A DNA stretch of 6,726 bases from Desulfobacterales bacterium. GTDB lineage: Bacteria; Desulfobacterota; Desulfobulbia; Desulfobulbales; BM004. A program made the position numbers and the translations under genes. Shown here one piece after another: positions 1 through 6,614 of the stretch (position 1 is the first letter of the stretch; each line of letters starts with the position of its first letter). The notes beneath the pieces are model-generated. The model did not search any database. It had not been told where the DNA came from and was given only the letters and a program-made list of their open reading frames with translations. The stretch is taken from contig JAAXQI010000126.1 in the NCBI GenBank assembly GCA_012974315.1, positions 1-6,726 on the forward strand. Reading direction: 5' to 3'.

Positions 1-80
1 TTCTACAAAATATAAAGATTGCCCTTTTTTAAATTTCTGCTTTCAGGCCTGATTCATACAGGATGAACATCTTATAGATT

Positions 81-123
81 ATCAGCAGAGATTGTGTTCA
101 CAATTCTCTGCTGGTAGTTTTTT
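81..123 (+). terminator. Intrinsic terminator of the upstream transcription unit
   Basis: A long hairpin is visible: the arm at 83-96 (CAGCAGAGATTGTG) pairs with 99-113 (CACAATTCTCTGCTG). This gives a 14-bp stem with one bulged T and a very tight loop, followed by a T run at 118-123. The T run lies on the 3' side of the + strand only, so it should end transcription coming from the left, that is from a gene outside the window. It insulates the ATP synthase operon from upstream transcription. Confidence 0.85.
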
Positions 124-264
124 ACATGTTTTTTTTAAAACCACACAAATCATACCCCTCTTCCCCCTCCAACCAAACGTTCACATCTGTAAGTAAAAAT
201 ACTCACTTTTTTTTTATCAACTCCATTTGAACGAATTTCTATACTAAAATATTGATAAAAAAAG
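124..264. other. Non-coding spacer upstream of the atp promoter
   Basis: I see no gene in this stretch. It holds T runs (about 129-136 and 208-215), a pyrimidine-rich block at 151-178, and an AT-rich segment at about 239-264 directly upstream of the -35 box that could act as an UP element for RNA polymerase alpha. A TTGAAC at 227-232 resembles a -35 box but lacks a convincing -10 at the right distance. Bases 1-80 before the terminator also hold no recognisable gene end: all three + frames are closed by stops within the first 52 bases. Confidence 0.6.
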
Positions 265-293
265 TTGACAGGCCCTTCAGTTTACATTAAATA
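265..293 (+). promoter_or_regulatory. Sigma-70-type promoter of the atp operon
   Basis: A perfect -35 hexamer TTGACA (265-270) is followed after 17 bp by TAAATA (288-293), a fair -10 match. The sequence just upstream is AT-rich. The predicted start near 299-301 leaves a leader of about 80 bases before atpF'. It is the best promoter in the intergenic region and lies between a terminator and the first gene, which fits a single promoter for all seven genes. Confidence 0.65.
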
Positions 294-308
294 ACCACGA
301 TAAAATTT

Positions 309-328
309 ATGAACGAGCATTCATTCAT
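309..328. promoter_or_regulatory. Imperfect palindrome, candidate operator
   Basis: ATGAACGA and TCATTCAT flank a 4-base centre and are inverted copies with one mismatch per 8-base arm (ATGAAYGA-N4-TCRTTCAT). The site lies about 10-30 bases downstream of the predicted transcription start, where a bound repressor could block the polymerase. The form resembles operators of TetR-type repressors, but no regulator gene is in the window and the match could be chance. A single half-like TGAACGA also occurs at 228-234. Confidence 0.3.
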
Positions 329-382
329 AAGGCTTGAAAGTACCAACCAGCAAGCACCTGTAAATATAAGGAGCCCTTTGTA

Positions 383-808
383 ATGATTACCATTGATATC
401 ACCGTCATCATTCAGATTATTAACATTCTGCTTCTCATCGTTGTCATGAACGCAGTGCTTTACAGGCCTGTGCGAGCGGCCCTGGCAAAAAGAAAAGAAA
501 AGGTTGCCGAGCTTACAACTGCCATTGAAACTTTCAAGAAAAATGCAGCGCTCAGAAAAGAAGAGATAAGCCGCAAGCTTAATGATGCCAGAAGCAGGGC
601 CAAAGAAGAAATTGACAAAGCCAAGGGTGCTGCCCAGGCATCAACTGCCGAATCCCTGGCACAAGTCCGCCAGGAGGCCACGGACAGCAAAAATACCCAA
701 CTGATTGAAATCAAAAAACAATTTGCCGAAGCCCAGCAGCAGCTGTCAAGCCAGATAGAAACTTTTGCCTCTGAAATGGCTGCTAAAATATTGGGGAGGT
801 CTATCTGA
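383..808 (+). CDS. atpF': ATP synthase F0 subunit b' (peripheral stalk)
   Basis: This is one of two b-type subunits that form the stator stalk holding the alpha3beta3 head against the membrane. The 141 residues begin with one hydrophobic helix (about 6-27), then the typical junction YRPV at 27-30 and a basic stretch (RAALAKRKEK). The rest is a charged, alanine-rich helix typical of the parallel b/b' coiled coil. The length is usual for b'. The ATG at 383 has an AAGGAG at 368-373, nine bases upstream. The gene is first in the operon and is followed two bases later by atpF, so b' and b are probably made together as a heterodimer. It lacks a signal peptide, unlike its partner. Which of the two is called b or b' rests on gene order and length; membership of the ATP synthase b family is firm. 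Confidence 0.93.
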   Translation: MITIDITVIIQIINILLLIVVMNAVLYRPVRAALAKRKEKVAELTTAIETFKKNAALRKEEISRKLNDARSRAKEEIDKAKGAAQASTAESLAQVRQEATDSKNTQLIEIKKQFAEAQQQLSSQIETFASEMAAKILGRSI

Positions 809-810
809 AA

Positions 811-1422
811 ATGAAACGCAATGGTAAATGGTCAAAAATTCTCGGCATTTCCCTTTTCTTATTAGCCCTTATGGGCATATCCAGCCTTGTATATGCATCC
901 AGTGCTGCACCTACAGGCCCTACCTTTTGGGGTCTCCCGACCGCTAAATGGTGGGATCTCCTCTGGCGAACTCTGAACTTTGCCGTCTTACTGATAGTCC
1001 TGATCAAAGTCCTGGCAAAACCTATAGCCAACGGCCTTCACGCCAGACAACAGTCAATCAAGGAACAATTCACTGACCTGGAAGAACGTAAAGCTGAAGC
1101 CGACAATGCGTATAAGACCTATGAAGAAAAACTGGCTTCAATTGACCAGGAAATAAGCGATATTATCCAGTCTGCTATTGCCCAGGGAGAAGCTGAAAAA
1201 GAACGTATAATCAGTGATGCGAACAGGGCTGCAGAAGATATCAAAAGACAGGCTGAAATGGCAATTCAGCACGAACTTGCTGAAGCAAAACTCAAGTTGC
1301 GTGAAGAAGTTGCCAATCAGGCTGTTGTTATGGCTGAGGAACTGATCAATAAAAATTTACAGGATGCTGATCAGGTAAAATTAATTGAAGATTCTCTCGC
1401 AAAAGTAGGTACACTCCAGTGA
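811..1422 (+). CDS. atpF: ATP synthase F0 subunit b with N-terminal signal peptide
   Basis: This is the second stator-stalk subunit. The 203-residue protein has two hydrophobic segments. The first (about 10-28) follows a basic start (MKRNGKWSK) and ends in VYA-SS, a good signal peptidase I site after residue 29. The second (about 50-68) is the family's true membrane anchor, with the signature RTLNF at 53-57, KPI at 70-72 and the following arginine-bearing turn. Residues 75-190 form the long charged helix that dimerises with b' and reaches delta. Classical b proteins are about 155-170 residues; the excess is mainly the cleavable leader, a form known for b in Desulfobacterota. A GGGGAGG at 793-799 serves as ribosome binding site. 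The stop overlaps the atpH start as GTGA, suggesting translational coupling. Confidence 0.95.
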   Translation: MKRNGKWSKILGISLFLLALMGISSLVYASSAAPTGPTFWGLPTAKWWDLLWRTLNFAVLLIVLIKVLAKPIANGLHARQQSIKEQFTDLEERKAEADNAYKTYEEKLASIDQEISDIIQSAIAQGEAEKERIISDANRAAEDIKRQAEMAIQHELAEAKLKLREEVANQAVVMAEELINKNLQDADQVKLIEDSLAKVGTLQ

Positions 1423-1964
1423 GACAAACAATACTAGCTAAACGGTATGCCAAAGCCATCTTTGCTGTCGGCCAGGATGAAGGGAAAAACGAACCCTTCA
1501 GTGCGACCCTTAATGACCTCGGTGATTTTCTGGGAAAATACCCTGAGGCCATGGATGCGCTTACAAACCCTTTATACCCCATGGAACTGCGGGAAAAGGT
1601 TATGGCACATTTAATCAGTGAACTGCAGGCCGATCAGTTCATGGCAAATTTTCTCAATCTGGTTGTGCAGAAAAAACGTGCTGACATTTTACCTGAAATA
1701 GCTGATGAATTTCAGGTTCTGTTCGACGCCGATCAGAATATAAGCCGCGGCACCGTTATCTCTGCTTCAGAAATATCAGGAGAGCTGCAGACAAAAGTGC
1801 AGTCAACCCTGGAGAATATTACAGGCAAAAAGGTGATTCTCACATCCGAGATTGATCCATCTATCATTGGCGGGATTATTGCCAAGGTTGGAGATCTTGT
1901 TATGGACGGGAGTATCAAAACACAACTTGCGGGTTTGAATGAATCCATAAAGGGGAGTGAATAG
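1419..1964 (+). CDS. atpH: ATP synthase F1 subunit delta (OSCP-like)
   Basis: Delta sits on top of the F1 head and joins it to the b/b' stalk. The 181 residues match the family's usual length. The N-terminal signature LAKRYAKAIF (6-15) opens the helical domain that binds alpha N-termini. FLNLVVQKKRADILPEI (78-94) is the conserved mid-region, and GGIIAKVGDLVMDGSIKTQL (151-170) is the C-terminal signature that contacts subunit b. The start is GTG at 1419, four bases inside the end of atpF; no earlier start is needed because the family signature begins at residue 6. A weak AGTAGGT lies at 1404-1410, so reinitiation by ribosomes ending atpF is likely. Nothing is missing or broken. Confidence 0.97.
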   Translation: MRQTILAKRYAKAIFAVGQDEGKNEPFSATLNDLGDFLGKYPEAMDALTNPLYPMELREKVMAHLISELQADQFMANFLNLVVQKKRADILPEIADEFQVLFDADQNISRGTVISASEISGELQTKVQSTLENITGKKVILTSEIDPSIIGGIIAKVGDLVMDGSIKTQLAGLNESIKGSE

Positions 1965-1969
1965 GCAAA

Positions 1970-3493
1970 ATGCAGATTAAAGCCGAAGAAATAAGTCAAA
2001 TTATCAAGGGACAGATCAAGGAATACGAAAGCAAGGTTGATCTGAGCGAAACGGGAACGGTTATCTCTGTAGGTGACGGTATTGCCCGTGTGTATGGTGT
2101 TGGGAATTGTATGGCCATGGAGCTCCTGGAATTTCCAGGCGGTATCCTGGGCCTGGCACTCAACCTGGAAACAGACAACGTCGGTTGCGCAATCCTTGGT
2201 GACGTTGCCCACATTAAAGAAGGCGACACCGTCAAGCGTACCGGAAAAATTGCCGAGGTTCCTGTTGGACCGGCAATGGAAGGCCGCGTTGTTGATGGTG
2301 TTGGAATGCCGATTGATGGTCTGGGTCCCATTGAGACCACAGAAACCCGGAAAATCGAAGTCATCGCTCCCGGTGTTATCGCCAGAAAGGGTGTTCATGA
2401 GCCCTGCTACACCGGCAGCAAGGCTGTTGACGCCATGACACCTGTTGGCCGGGGCCAGCGCGAGCTCATCATCGGTGACCGCCAGATCGGCAAGACCTCT
2501 CTCTGTGTTGATGCGATCATTGCCCAAAAGGAAACCGATGTGCACTGCATCTACGTAGCCATCGGCCAGAAAAAATCAACGGTGGCCCTTGTGGTTGAAG
2601 CCTTGCGTAAGCATGGCGCCATGGAATACACCACTGTCGTTGCAGCCTGTGCTTCCGATCCTGCGCCGTTACAGTACATCGCTGCCTTTGCAGGATGCTC
2701 CATGGGTGAATACTTCAGAGATAATGGCCAGCATGCCCTGATCATCTATGACGATCTTTCCAAGCAGGCTGTTGCTTACCGTCAGCTTTCCCTGCTTCTG
2801 CGTCGTCCACCAGGACGTGAAGCCTATCCCGGTGATATCTTTTTCAACCATTCACGTTTGCTGGAGCGTTCCTCCAAGGTAAATGATGAGTTGGGAGCCG
2901 GTTCTCTCACTGCTCTGCCGATCATTGAAACCCAGGCTGGTGACGTTTCCGCCTATATTCCAACAAACGTTATTTCCATTACCGATGGCCAGGTATACCT
3001 CGAGCCGAACCTGTTTTTCGCAGGTGTCCGTCCTGCCATTAACGTCGGTCTGTCGGTTTCCAGGGTTGGTGGTGCTGCCCAGGTAAAGGCAATGAAACAG
3101 GTTGCCGGCTCTCTGCGTCTTGATCTTGCCCAGTATCGTGAGCTGGCAGCATTTGCCTCCTTTGGTTCTGATCTCGACAAGGCAACCCAGCAACAGCTGA
3201 ATCGTGGGGAAAGGCTTGTTGAGGTTCTCAAACAACCACAATACCAGCCATTATCCATGGAAAAACAGGTTACCATCCTTTGGGCAGGCGCCAGGGGATT
3301 CCTTGATCCGATTCCGGTAAACATGCTGGCTGAATATGAGAAGGATCTTTATGCCTATATTGAACAGAGCGCGCCGGCAGTTTTTGATACCTTAAAAGAA
3401 AAAGAGGCAATTGACAGCGAACTCGAAGATTTGATGAAAAATACTCTGACCGCATTCAACGAATCGTTCTCAAGTTCGAAAGGTCTTAACTAA
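1970..3493 (+). CDS. atpA: ATP synthase F1 subunit alpha
   Basis: This is the non-catalytic nucleotide-binding subunit; three copies alternate with beta in the F1 head. The 507 residues cover the N-terminal delta-binding helix (1-22), the beta-barrel (about 24-92, with GTVISVGDGIARVYGV at 29-44), the nucleotide-binding domain, and the C-terminal helical bundle (about 375-507). The P-loop reads GDRQIGKTS at 169-177, with K175 and T176; many relatives have Thr where Ile173 stands. LIIYDDLSKQA (257-267) holds the Walker B region. SVSRVGGAAQ carries R365, equivalent to the arginine finger that completes the catalytic site on neighbouring beta. ATG 1970 follows AGGGGAG (1951-1957) at a rather long distance, only five bases after atpH ends. 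Confidence 0.99.
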   Translation: MQIKAEEISQIIKGQIKEYESKVDLSETGTVISVGDGIARVYGVGNCMAMELLEFPGGILGLALNLETDNVGCAILGDVAHIKEGDTVKRTGKIAEVPVGPAMEGRVVDGVGMPIDGLGPIETTETRKIEVIAPGVIARKGVHEPCYTGSKAVDAMTPVGRGQRELIIGDRQIGKTSLCVDAIIAQKETDVHCIYVAIGQKKSTVALVVEALRKHGAMEYTTVVAACASDPAPLQYIAAFAGCSMGEYFRDNGQHALIIYDDLSKQAVAYRQLSLLLRRPPGREAYPGDIFFNHSRLLERSSKVNDELGAGSLTALPIIETQAGDVSAYIPTNVISITDGQVYLEPNLFFAGVRPAINVGLSVSRVGGAAQVKAMKQVAGSLRLDLAQYRELAAFASFGSDLDKATQQQLNRGERLVEVLKQPQYQPLSMEKQVTILWAGARGFLDPIPVNMLAEYEKDLYAYIEQSAPAVFDTLKEKEAIDSELEDLMKNTLTAFNESFSSSKGLN

Positions 3494-3512
3494 TACGCAC
3501 TAAGGCAAAGCA

Positions 3513-4397
3513 ATGGCAAGTCTGAAGGATGTAAAATCAAAAATTGGTGGTGTGAAGAAGACTGCACAGATCACCAGCGCCATGAATATGGTTGCAGCTT
3601 CCAAACTGCGCGGAGCCCAGCAGAAGATGGAAGATTTCCGTCCCTATACGGAAAAATTCAATCAGGCAATGTCCAGTCTTTCCGCAAACATGGAAAGTGG
3701 GCAGTTTCCGCTCATGGAAGTTCGCGATGTCCAGACAGTTGAAATTGTAATTGTAACGTCTGACCGTGGACTATGCGGCAGCTTCAACTCACACATTTTC
3801 AAAGCAGCTGCAAAACTTATCTCCCAATATGAATCTGAAGGGAAAAAAGTATCCCTGGTCTGTGTCGGCAAAAAAGGCAATGCCTTTTTCAAAAAAACAG
3901 GAAAAGTCAGAAAGTCCCATACCGACATCATGGGAAGTTTCCAGATGTTCAATGCCAGGTCTATCGCCCAGGATGTTGCTGCTAATTTTCTGGCCGGTGA
4001 AGCTGACAAGGTCCATGTAATTTATGGCAAATTCATGAGTGTTGCCGTGCAACGGCCTCATATGGAAGTACTTCTGCCCGTACAGCCTGAAGTAAGCGAA
4101 TCAGAAGATGCTGTCACTAAAGCAGGCGCTGCTGCCGGTGATTACCTCTATGAGCCAAGTCCTACTGAAATCATGGATGTACTTCTTCCATTATATATGA
4201 ATGTAATGACCTACCATGCCATGTTGGAAACAGGAGCCAGTGAACATGCGGCCAGAATGACTGCCATGGATAATGCTACCCGCGCCTGTAAAGACATGAT
4301 TAAGGATCTTACCCTTCTTTATAATAAAGCGAGACAAGCTGGCATTACTGCCGAGCTTATGGATATTGTGGGTGGGGCAGAGGCCCTGAAAGGATAA
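3513..4397 (+). CDS. atpG: ATP synthase F1 subunit gamma (central rotor shaft)
   Basis: Gamma is the asymmetric axle turning inside alpha3beta3. The 294 residues match bacterial gamma. The N-terminal helix (IGGVKKTAQITSAMNMVAASKL, about 11-32) and C-terminal helix (from about 239, ETGASEHAARMTAMDNAT onward) form the coiled-coil shaft. TSDRGLCGSFN at 82-92 opens the Rossmann-like globular domain that binds epsilon and the c-ring. There is no insertion of the cyanobacterial/chloroplast kind with its redox-switch region, so that form of regulation is absent. ATG 3513 has TAAGG at 3501-3505, seven bases upstream. The gene follows atpA by 19 bases and precedes atpD by 59, the longest gap inside the operon. 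Confidence 0.98.
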   Translation: MASLKDVKSKIGGVKKTAQITSAMNMVAASKLRGAQQKMEDFRPYTEKFNQAMSSLSANMESGQFPLMEVRDVQTVEIVIVTSDRGLCGSFNSHIFKAAAKLISQYESEGKKVSLVCVGKKGNAFFKKTGKVRKSHTDIMGSFQMFNARSIAQDVAANFLAGEADKVHVIYGKFMSVAVQRPHMEVLLPVQPEVSESEDAVTKAGAAAGDYLYEPSPTEIMDVLLPLYMNVMTYHAMLETGASEHAARMTAMDNATRACKDMIKDLTLLYNKARQAGITAELMDIVGGAEALKG

Positions 4398-4456
4398 GAA
4401 TAACGCCGAGAAGCAAATTCTTGGAAAATAATACACCCTGAGGAGGCTTATTTCAG

Positions 4457-5887
4457 ATGAGCGCAGAACAGTCAATTGGAAAAATAGTACAGGTAATCGG
4501 TCCGGTTGTGGATGTCGAATTTGAACCCGGCAAACTTCCTAATATCTTGAACGCTCTTGCGGTCAGTAATCCGGCAATCAACGATATTGAAGGCAACCTG
4601 ATAATCGAAACTGCTCAGCATCTTGGTGACAATGTTGTCCGCTGTATTGCCATGGATCAGACCGACGGTCTGGTTCGAGGCATGGAAGCCAAGGATACAG
4701 GAAGCCCCATATTAATTCCCGTCGGCCCAAATGCCCTGGGCCGGATCATGAATGTTGTCGGTCGTCCGGTTGATGGCCTGGGACCGCTCGAATCTGACAA
4801 GATGCGGTCAATTCACAAACCGGCACCTGCTTTTACAGAGCAGGATACAGAGGTTAACGTGCTGGAAACAGGGATTAAGGTTATTGACCTTCTCGTTCCC
4901 TTTCCTCGCGGTGGAAAAATGGGGCTCTTCGGTGGTGCAGGCTGCGGCAAGACCGTTGTTATGATGGAAATGGTTAACAACATCGCCATGCATCATGGTG
5001 GTATCTCCGTATTCTGCGGTGTTGGTGAGCGTACCCGTGAGGGTAACGATCTGTATCACGAAATGAAAGAATCAGGCGTTCTGCCTAAAGCTGCCCTGGT
5101 CTATGGCCAGATGACAGAGCCTCCAGGAGCTCGTACCCGGGTTGCTCTTACCGGCTTGAGTGCTGCAGAGTATTTCCGTGATGAAGAGGGCCAGGATGTT
5201 CTCTTCTTCGTTGATAATATTTTCCGTTTCACCCAGGCTGGCTCCGAGGTTTCCGCCCTCCTCGGTCGTATTCCTTCAGCTGTTGGTTACCAGCCGACTC
5301 TTGGTACCGACCTTGGAGAGTTACAGGAGCGCATTACCTCAACAACCAAAGGTTCCATTACCGCGGTTCAATGTGTATATGTCCCTGCAGATGACTTGAC
5401 AGATCCTGCGCCAGCTACAACCTTTGCCCACCTCGATGGTACTGTTGTTCTTTCCAGGCAGCTTGTTGAGCTGGGAATCTATCCTGCTGTGGATCCACTT
5501 GACTCTACTTCCAGAATTCTTGATCCAAACGTTCTTGGTGAAGAGCACTACACGGTATCCCGCGGTGTCCAGGTGACCCTGCAGAAGTATAAAGAACTGC
5601 AGGACATTATCGCTATTCTCGGTATGGATGAGCTTTCAGAAGAAGATCAGGTCACCGTTACCCGGGCTCGTAAAATGCAGCGATTCCTCTCACAGCCATT
5701 TACAGTTGCCGAGGTATTCACCGGCATGGCTGGTAGTTATGTGAAAGTTGAAGATACCGTTCGCGGCTTTAAGGAAATTCTTGACGGTAAACATGACGAA
5801 CTGCCTGAAAACGCCTTCTATATGGTAGGCACCATTGAAGAGGCAGTTGAAAAGGCTGCTACGGCAAAGGCTAAAGAAGCTGCATAA
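4457..5887 (+). CDS. atpD: ATP synthase F1 subunit beta (catalytic)
   Basis: Beta makes ATP from ADP and phosphate at the alpha/beta interface. The 476 residues contain the N-terminal barrel (about 5-80), a P-loop GGAGCGKT at 159-166 (K165, T166), the catalytic glutamate E191 and adjacent R192 in GVGERTREGND, and Walker B ending in D253 (LFFVDNIFRF). The signatures VGYQPTLGTDLGELQERI and TDPAPATTFAHLD follow, then the DELSEED lever at 391-397 that pushes gamma. The P-loop has Cys163 where nearly all relatives have Val (GGAGVGKT); all catalytic residues are present. A perfect AGGAGG (4441-4446), ten bases before the ATG, is the strongest ribosome binding site in the operon and fits the need for three copies per enzyme. 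Confidence 0.99.
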   Translation: MSAEQSIGKIVQVIGPVVDVEFEPGKLPNILNALAVSNPAINDIEGNLIIETAQHLGDNVVRCIAMDQTDGLVRGMEAKDTGSPILIPVGPNALGRIMNVVGRPVDGLGPLESDKMRSIHKPAPAFTEQDTEVNVLETGIKVIDLLVPFPRGGKMGLFGGAGCGKTVVMMEMVNNIAMHHGGISVFCGVGERTREGNDLYHEMKESGVLPKAALVYGQMTEPPGARTRVALTGLSAAEYFRDEEGQDVLFFVDNIFRFTQAGSEVSALLGRIPSAVGYQPTLGTDLGELQERITSTTKGSITAVQCVYVPADDLTDPAPATTFAHLDGTVVLSRQLVELGIYPAVDPLDSTSRILDPNVLGEEHYTVSRGVQVTLQKYKELQDIIAILGMDELSEEDQVTVTRARKMQRFLSQPFTVAEVFTGMAGSYVKVEDTVRGFKEILDGKHDELPENAFYMVGTIEEAVEKAATAKAKEAA

Positions 5888-5930
5888 AGATTTGCTACTT
5901 ATATAGATAATGTGGATATAAGGTAAAAAT

Positions 5931-6344
5931 ATGGCTGAAAAAATTAATCTTGAAGTGGTTACTCCCAAAGGACCAATTGTCAGCGAGGAAGTTGATATTG
6001 TCACCGCTCCCGGTTTTGCCGGTGAATTTGGGGTTCTGGCCAATCATGCTCCATTCCTGAGCACCATTAAAATTGGCACTCTTCGCTATAAAAAAGACGG
6101 CACTGAAGAAGAGTTAATGGTGAGTGGCGGTTTTTGTGAGGTTTCAAATAATAAGATCACCTTTCTTGTCGAATCAGCAGAACGCGGTCATGAGATTGAT
6201 GCTGACCGTGCACTCCAGGCGAAAGAAAGAGCAGAAAAAAGACTATTGCAGGCCAGGGAGCAACAGGCAAAAATCGACAGAACCCGTGCTGAAGCCGCTT
6301 TGCAGAGAGCCTTGGCAAGACTGAGAATTGCTCAACGTCAGTAA
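5931..6344 (+). CDS. atpC: ATP synthase F1 subunit epsilon
   Basis: Epsilon binds the foot of gamma, links it to the c-ring and can block ATP hydrolysis. The 137 residues are full length. The N-terminal beta-sandwich spans about 1-86, with EVVTPKGPI near the start and GEFGVLANHAPFLS at 31-44. A complete C-terminal helical hairpin follows (about 90-137), rich in Ala, Arg and Glu. IDADRA at 89-94 exactly fits the I(L)DXXRA motif through which some bacterial epsilon subunits bind ATP; several arginines in the second helix (RTRAEAALQRALARLR) could complete such a site. Thus hydrolysis control by epsilon is plausible, though inferred. ATG 5931 has AAGG at 5920-5923. It is the last gene before the terminator. 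Confidence 0.97.
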   Translation: MAEKINLEVVTPKGPIVSEEVDIVTAPGFAGEFGVLANHAPFLSTIKIGTLRYKKDGTEEELMVSGGFCEVSNNKITFLVESAERGHEIDADRALQAKERAEKRLLQAREQQAKIDRTRAEAALQRALARLRIAQRQ

Positions 6345-6386
6345 AAACAAAATGGACTTGCAATAGCCAAATTAGATGTTTTATAT

Positions 6387-6415
6387 AAAGGTCGTCCCTA
6401 GGGGCGGCCTTTTTT
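6387..6415 (+). terminator. Intrinsic terminator of the atp operon
   Basis: AAAGGTCGTCC on the left pairs with GGGCGGCCTTT on the right (about 6387-6397 with 6402-6412) around a CTAG loop. The stem includes two G-U pairs and is GC-rich in its middle. The T run at 6410-6415 follows directly. It begins 43 bases after the atpC stop, the normal position for an operon terminator. Confidence 0.88.
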
Positions 6416-6458
6416 GATGTTATTGTACCCAATGGAGAGAACACCAGAGGAGAATCAA

Positions 6459-6614
6459 ATGAAACCAAAAGAACGACTGGCAATTCCACGACAACAACCC
6501 AAGGAGCTCTCAGTTGCAGATCGAATTACCAATTTTAATGAAGTGACTTTCGGCTTTGATGCCGAAACTGCAGTCAAAGAGGCGAATCGCTGCCTGCAAC
6601 GGCGGCGACGGTAA
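6459..6614 (+). CDS. Small GltD/SudA-like N-terminal fragment, 51 residues
   Basis: The 51-residue product starts MKPKERLAIPRQ, then DRITNFNEVTFGF and EAVKEA-like spacing to NRCLQ (43-47). This follows the leader of NADPH-dependent glutamate synthase small subunits and sulfide dehydrogenase SudA (pattern IPRQ...R..NF.EV..G...E.A..EA.RCLQC), which precedes their N-terminal iron-sulfur domain. The family protein continues for over 400 residues with more cysteines and FAD and NAD(P) domains; here the frame ends in RRRR and TAA. ATG 6459 is chosen because AGAGGAGA at 6446-6453 lies at ideal distance and homology begins there; a TTG at 6414 would start inside the terminator. The good ribosome site argues that it is or was expressed. 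It may be a gene remnant, a frameshifted small protein, or a true stand-alone peptide. The function is unknown. Confidence 0.55.
   Translation: MKPKERLAIPRQQPKELSVADRITNFNEVTFGFDAETAVKEANRCLQRRRR

Noticed and set aside
16..30. GATTGCCC followed by a T run, like the 3' arm of another terminator
   Set aside because: The matching left arm would lie outside the window, so it cannot be supported.
82..153. Minus-strand 23-codon frame starting at an ATG after a purine-rich GGGGGAAGAGGGG
   Set aside because: The frame runs through the terminator hairpin, is very short, lies too close to the purine run for normal ribosome spacing, and shows no family resemblance.
332..355. GCTTG/CAAGC inverted repeat in the atp leader
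   Set aside because: A 5-bp stem with a 14-base loop is too weak to call a structure or riboswitch.
1733..2545. Long minus-strand open frame (270 codons) across atpH and atpA
   Set aside because: It lies wholly opposite two clearly real genes, has no recognisable domain, and is explained by codon bias of the + strand genes.
4398..4456. Possible hairpin between atpG and atpD
   Set aside because: Only a short interrupted stem (CC, a GAG bulge, AAG with CTT-GG) forms and no T run follows; the gap mainly holds the strong atpD ribosome site.
6414..6458. N-terminal extension of the small gene from a TTG at 6414
   Set aside because: It would start inside the terminator T run, lacks a ribosome site, and the GltD-like homology begins only at the ATG at 6459, which has an excellent Shine-Dalgarno sequence.
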